From Cohaesibacter haloalkalitolerans (GTDB lineage Bacteria; Pseudomonadota; Alphaproteobacteria; Rhizobiales; Cohaesibacteraceae): a DNA stretch of 64,000 nucleotides. A program made the translations under genes and the position numbers. Below, in pieces: positions 63,518-64,000 of the stretch. The notes below the pieces were generated by a model. The model searched no databases. It saw only the letters and a program-made list of their open reading frames with translations, and was not told where the DNA came from. The stretch lies in assembly GCF_003574655.1 (NCBI RefSeq), contig NZ_QNUM01000001.1:434001-498000 (forward strand). The letters run 5' to 3'. Positions within the stretch are counted from its first letter, which is position 1. Every line of letters starts with the position of its first letter.

Positions 63518-64000
63518 ATGAATATTCATGAGTATCAGGCGAAGGCGCTTCTAAAGGAATATGGAGCGCCTGTCGCCGACGGCATTGCTATATTTTCTGC
63601 TGAGGAAGCGGCTGCTGCCGCAGAAAAACTTGGCGGTCCGCTCTGGGTTGTCAAATCCCAGATCCACGCGGGTGGCCGCGGCAAGGGCAAATTCAAGGAA
63701 GAAGCTGCTGGTGAAAAGGGCGGCGTCCGCCTGGCTTTCTCGAAAGAGGATGTTAGCACCTTTGCCAAGCAGATGCTGGGGGCAACCCTGGTAACCAAGC
63801 AGACCGGCGCTGCCGGCAAGCAGGTCAACCGCCTCTATATCGAAGATGGCGCCGATATTGACCGCGAGCTTTATCTCTCCCTTCTGGTGGACCGCTCCTG
63901 CGGTCGGGTGTCTTTCGTGGTTTCCACCGAAGGCGGCATGGACATTGAAACCGTCGCCGAAGAAACCCCGGAGAAGATCGTCACGGTTGCCATCGATCCG
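63518..64000 (+). CDS. sucC: Succinyl-CoA synthetase beta subunit, 3' end outside window
   Basis: The first 161 residues of the ATP-grasp subunit that, with SucD, makes succinate and ATP/GTP from succinyl-CoA. The start [19 protein letters not shown] and the nucleotide-binding [19 protein letters not shown] are clear, followed by [20 protein letters not shown]. The frame is open to the window edge. ATG 63518 has GGGGAG seven bases upstream. Likely continues into sucD and the 2-oxoglutarate dehydrogenase genes, as in related genomes (inference). Confidence 0.96.
   Translation, partial: MNIHEYQAKALLKEYGAPVADGIAIFSAEEAAAAAEKLGGPLWVVKSQIHAGGRGKGKFKEEAAGEKGGVRLAFSKEDVSTFAKQMLGATLVTKQTGAAGKQVNRLYIEDGADIDRELYLSLLVDRSCGRVSFVVSTEGGMDIETVAEETPEKIVTVAIDP

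Overview
This 64 kb window is a stretch of ordinary chromosome from an alphaproteobacterium, most likely of the order Hyphomicrobiales (Rhizobiales). The placement rests on gene content and order seen in the sequence: an Omp19-type lipoprotein, an IalB-family protein beside rlmN, a heparinase-like gene between rsmB and purH, an xth-lolA-ftsK-aminotransferase run, asd facing can-pdxY, a 1609-residue NAD-glutamate dehydrogenase, and omp19-zapE-mdh-sucC. A marine genus such as Cohaesibacter would fit but is only a guess. I see no rRNA, tRNA, CRISPR array, insertion sequence, prophage or plasmid gene.

Layout. 1-7.7 kb: acnB (cut by the left edge), an acetyltransferase, an orphan DUF1989 gene, an EamA permease, a YghZ-type aldo-keto reductase, a DUF1674 gene, htpX and a DUF6122 membrane protein. 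7.8-13.7 kb (minus strand): typA, a DUF1643 gene whose 5' end abuts a 17-bp tandem repeat, a FucU-type mutarotase, argG and a PAP2 phosphatase. 13.8-21.7 kb: small secreted or unknown proteins (including a 50-residue gene on the minus strand and a secreted protein with a triplicated FIVDYV motif), a LysR regulator, rlmN-ialB, a SpoU-type methyltransferase, a quinone oxidoreductase and a DUF1232 protein. 22-39 kb (minus strand): purH, heparinase-like, rsmB, xth, lolA, ftsK, an aminotransferase and the large NAD-GDH. 39-49.4 kb: a LysR/MFS divergent pair, leuB, argC-leuD, a small membrane protein, asd behind a threonine-rich leader peptide, and an FAD oxidoreductase-pdxY-can run. 49.5-64 kb (plus strand): CoA-ester lyase, DUF1737, a siderophore-interacting reductase, a MaoC-type hydratase, sdhCDAB, a phosphatase-fold protein lacking its catalytic Cys, class II aldolase, two Inh/Omp19-like lipoproteins, zapE, mdh and the start of sucC.

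How the genes fit together. The right part is a central-carbon block: succinate dehydrogenase, malate dehydrogenase, succinyl-CoA synthetase, aldolase and two CoA-thioester enzymes; acnB and a possible SDH-assembly gene (DUF1674) lie at the far left. The middle holds aspartate-family, leucine and arginine biosynthesis (asd, leuB, leuD, argC, argG).

Most notable signals: (1) a 37-codon leader frame upstream of asd with nine Thr codons in ten positions, followed by competing hairpins, which suggests threonine-sensed control of asd; (2) perfect palindromes with a shared TTACGT core just upstream of sdhC and mdh; (3) the LMW-phosphatase-like protein with Asp in place of the catalytic Cys; (4) the 17-bp repeat that is open in all six frames; (5) the triplicated FIVDYV secreted protein; (6) tandem Inh-fold lipoproteins. 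Start codons were chosen by Shine-Dalgarno (SD) sequence, family alignment from memory and avoidance of terminators; no database search was run.
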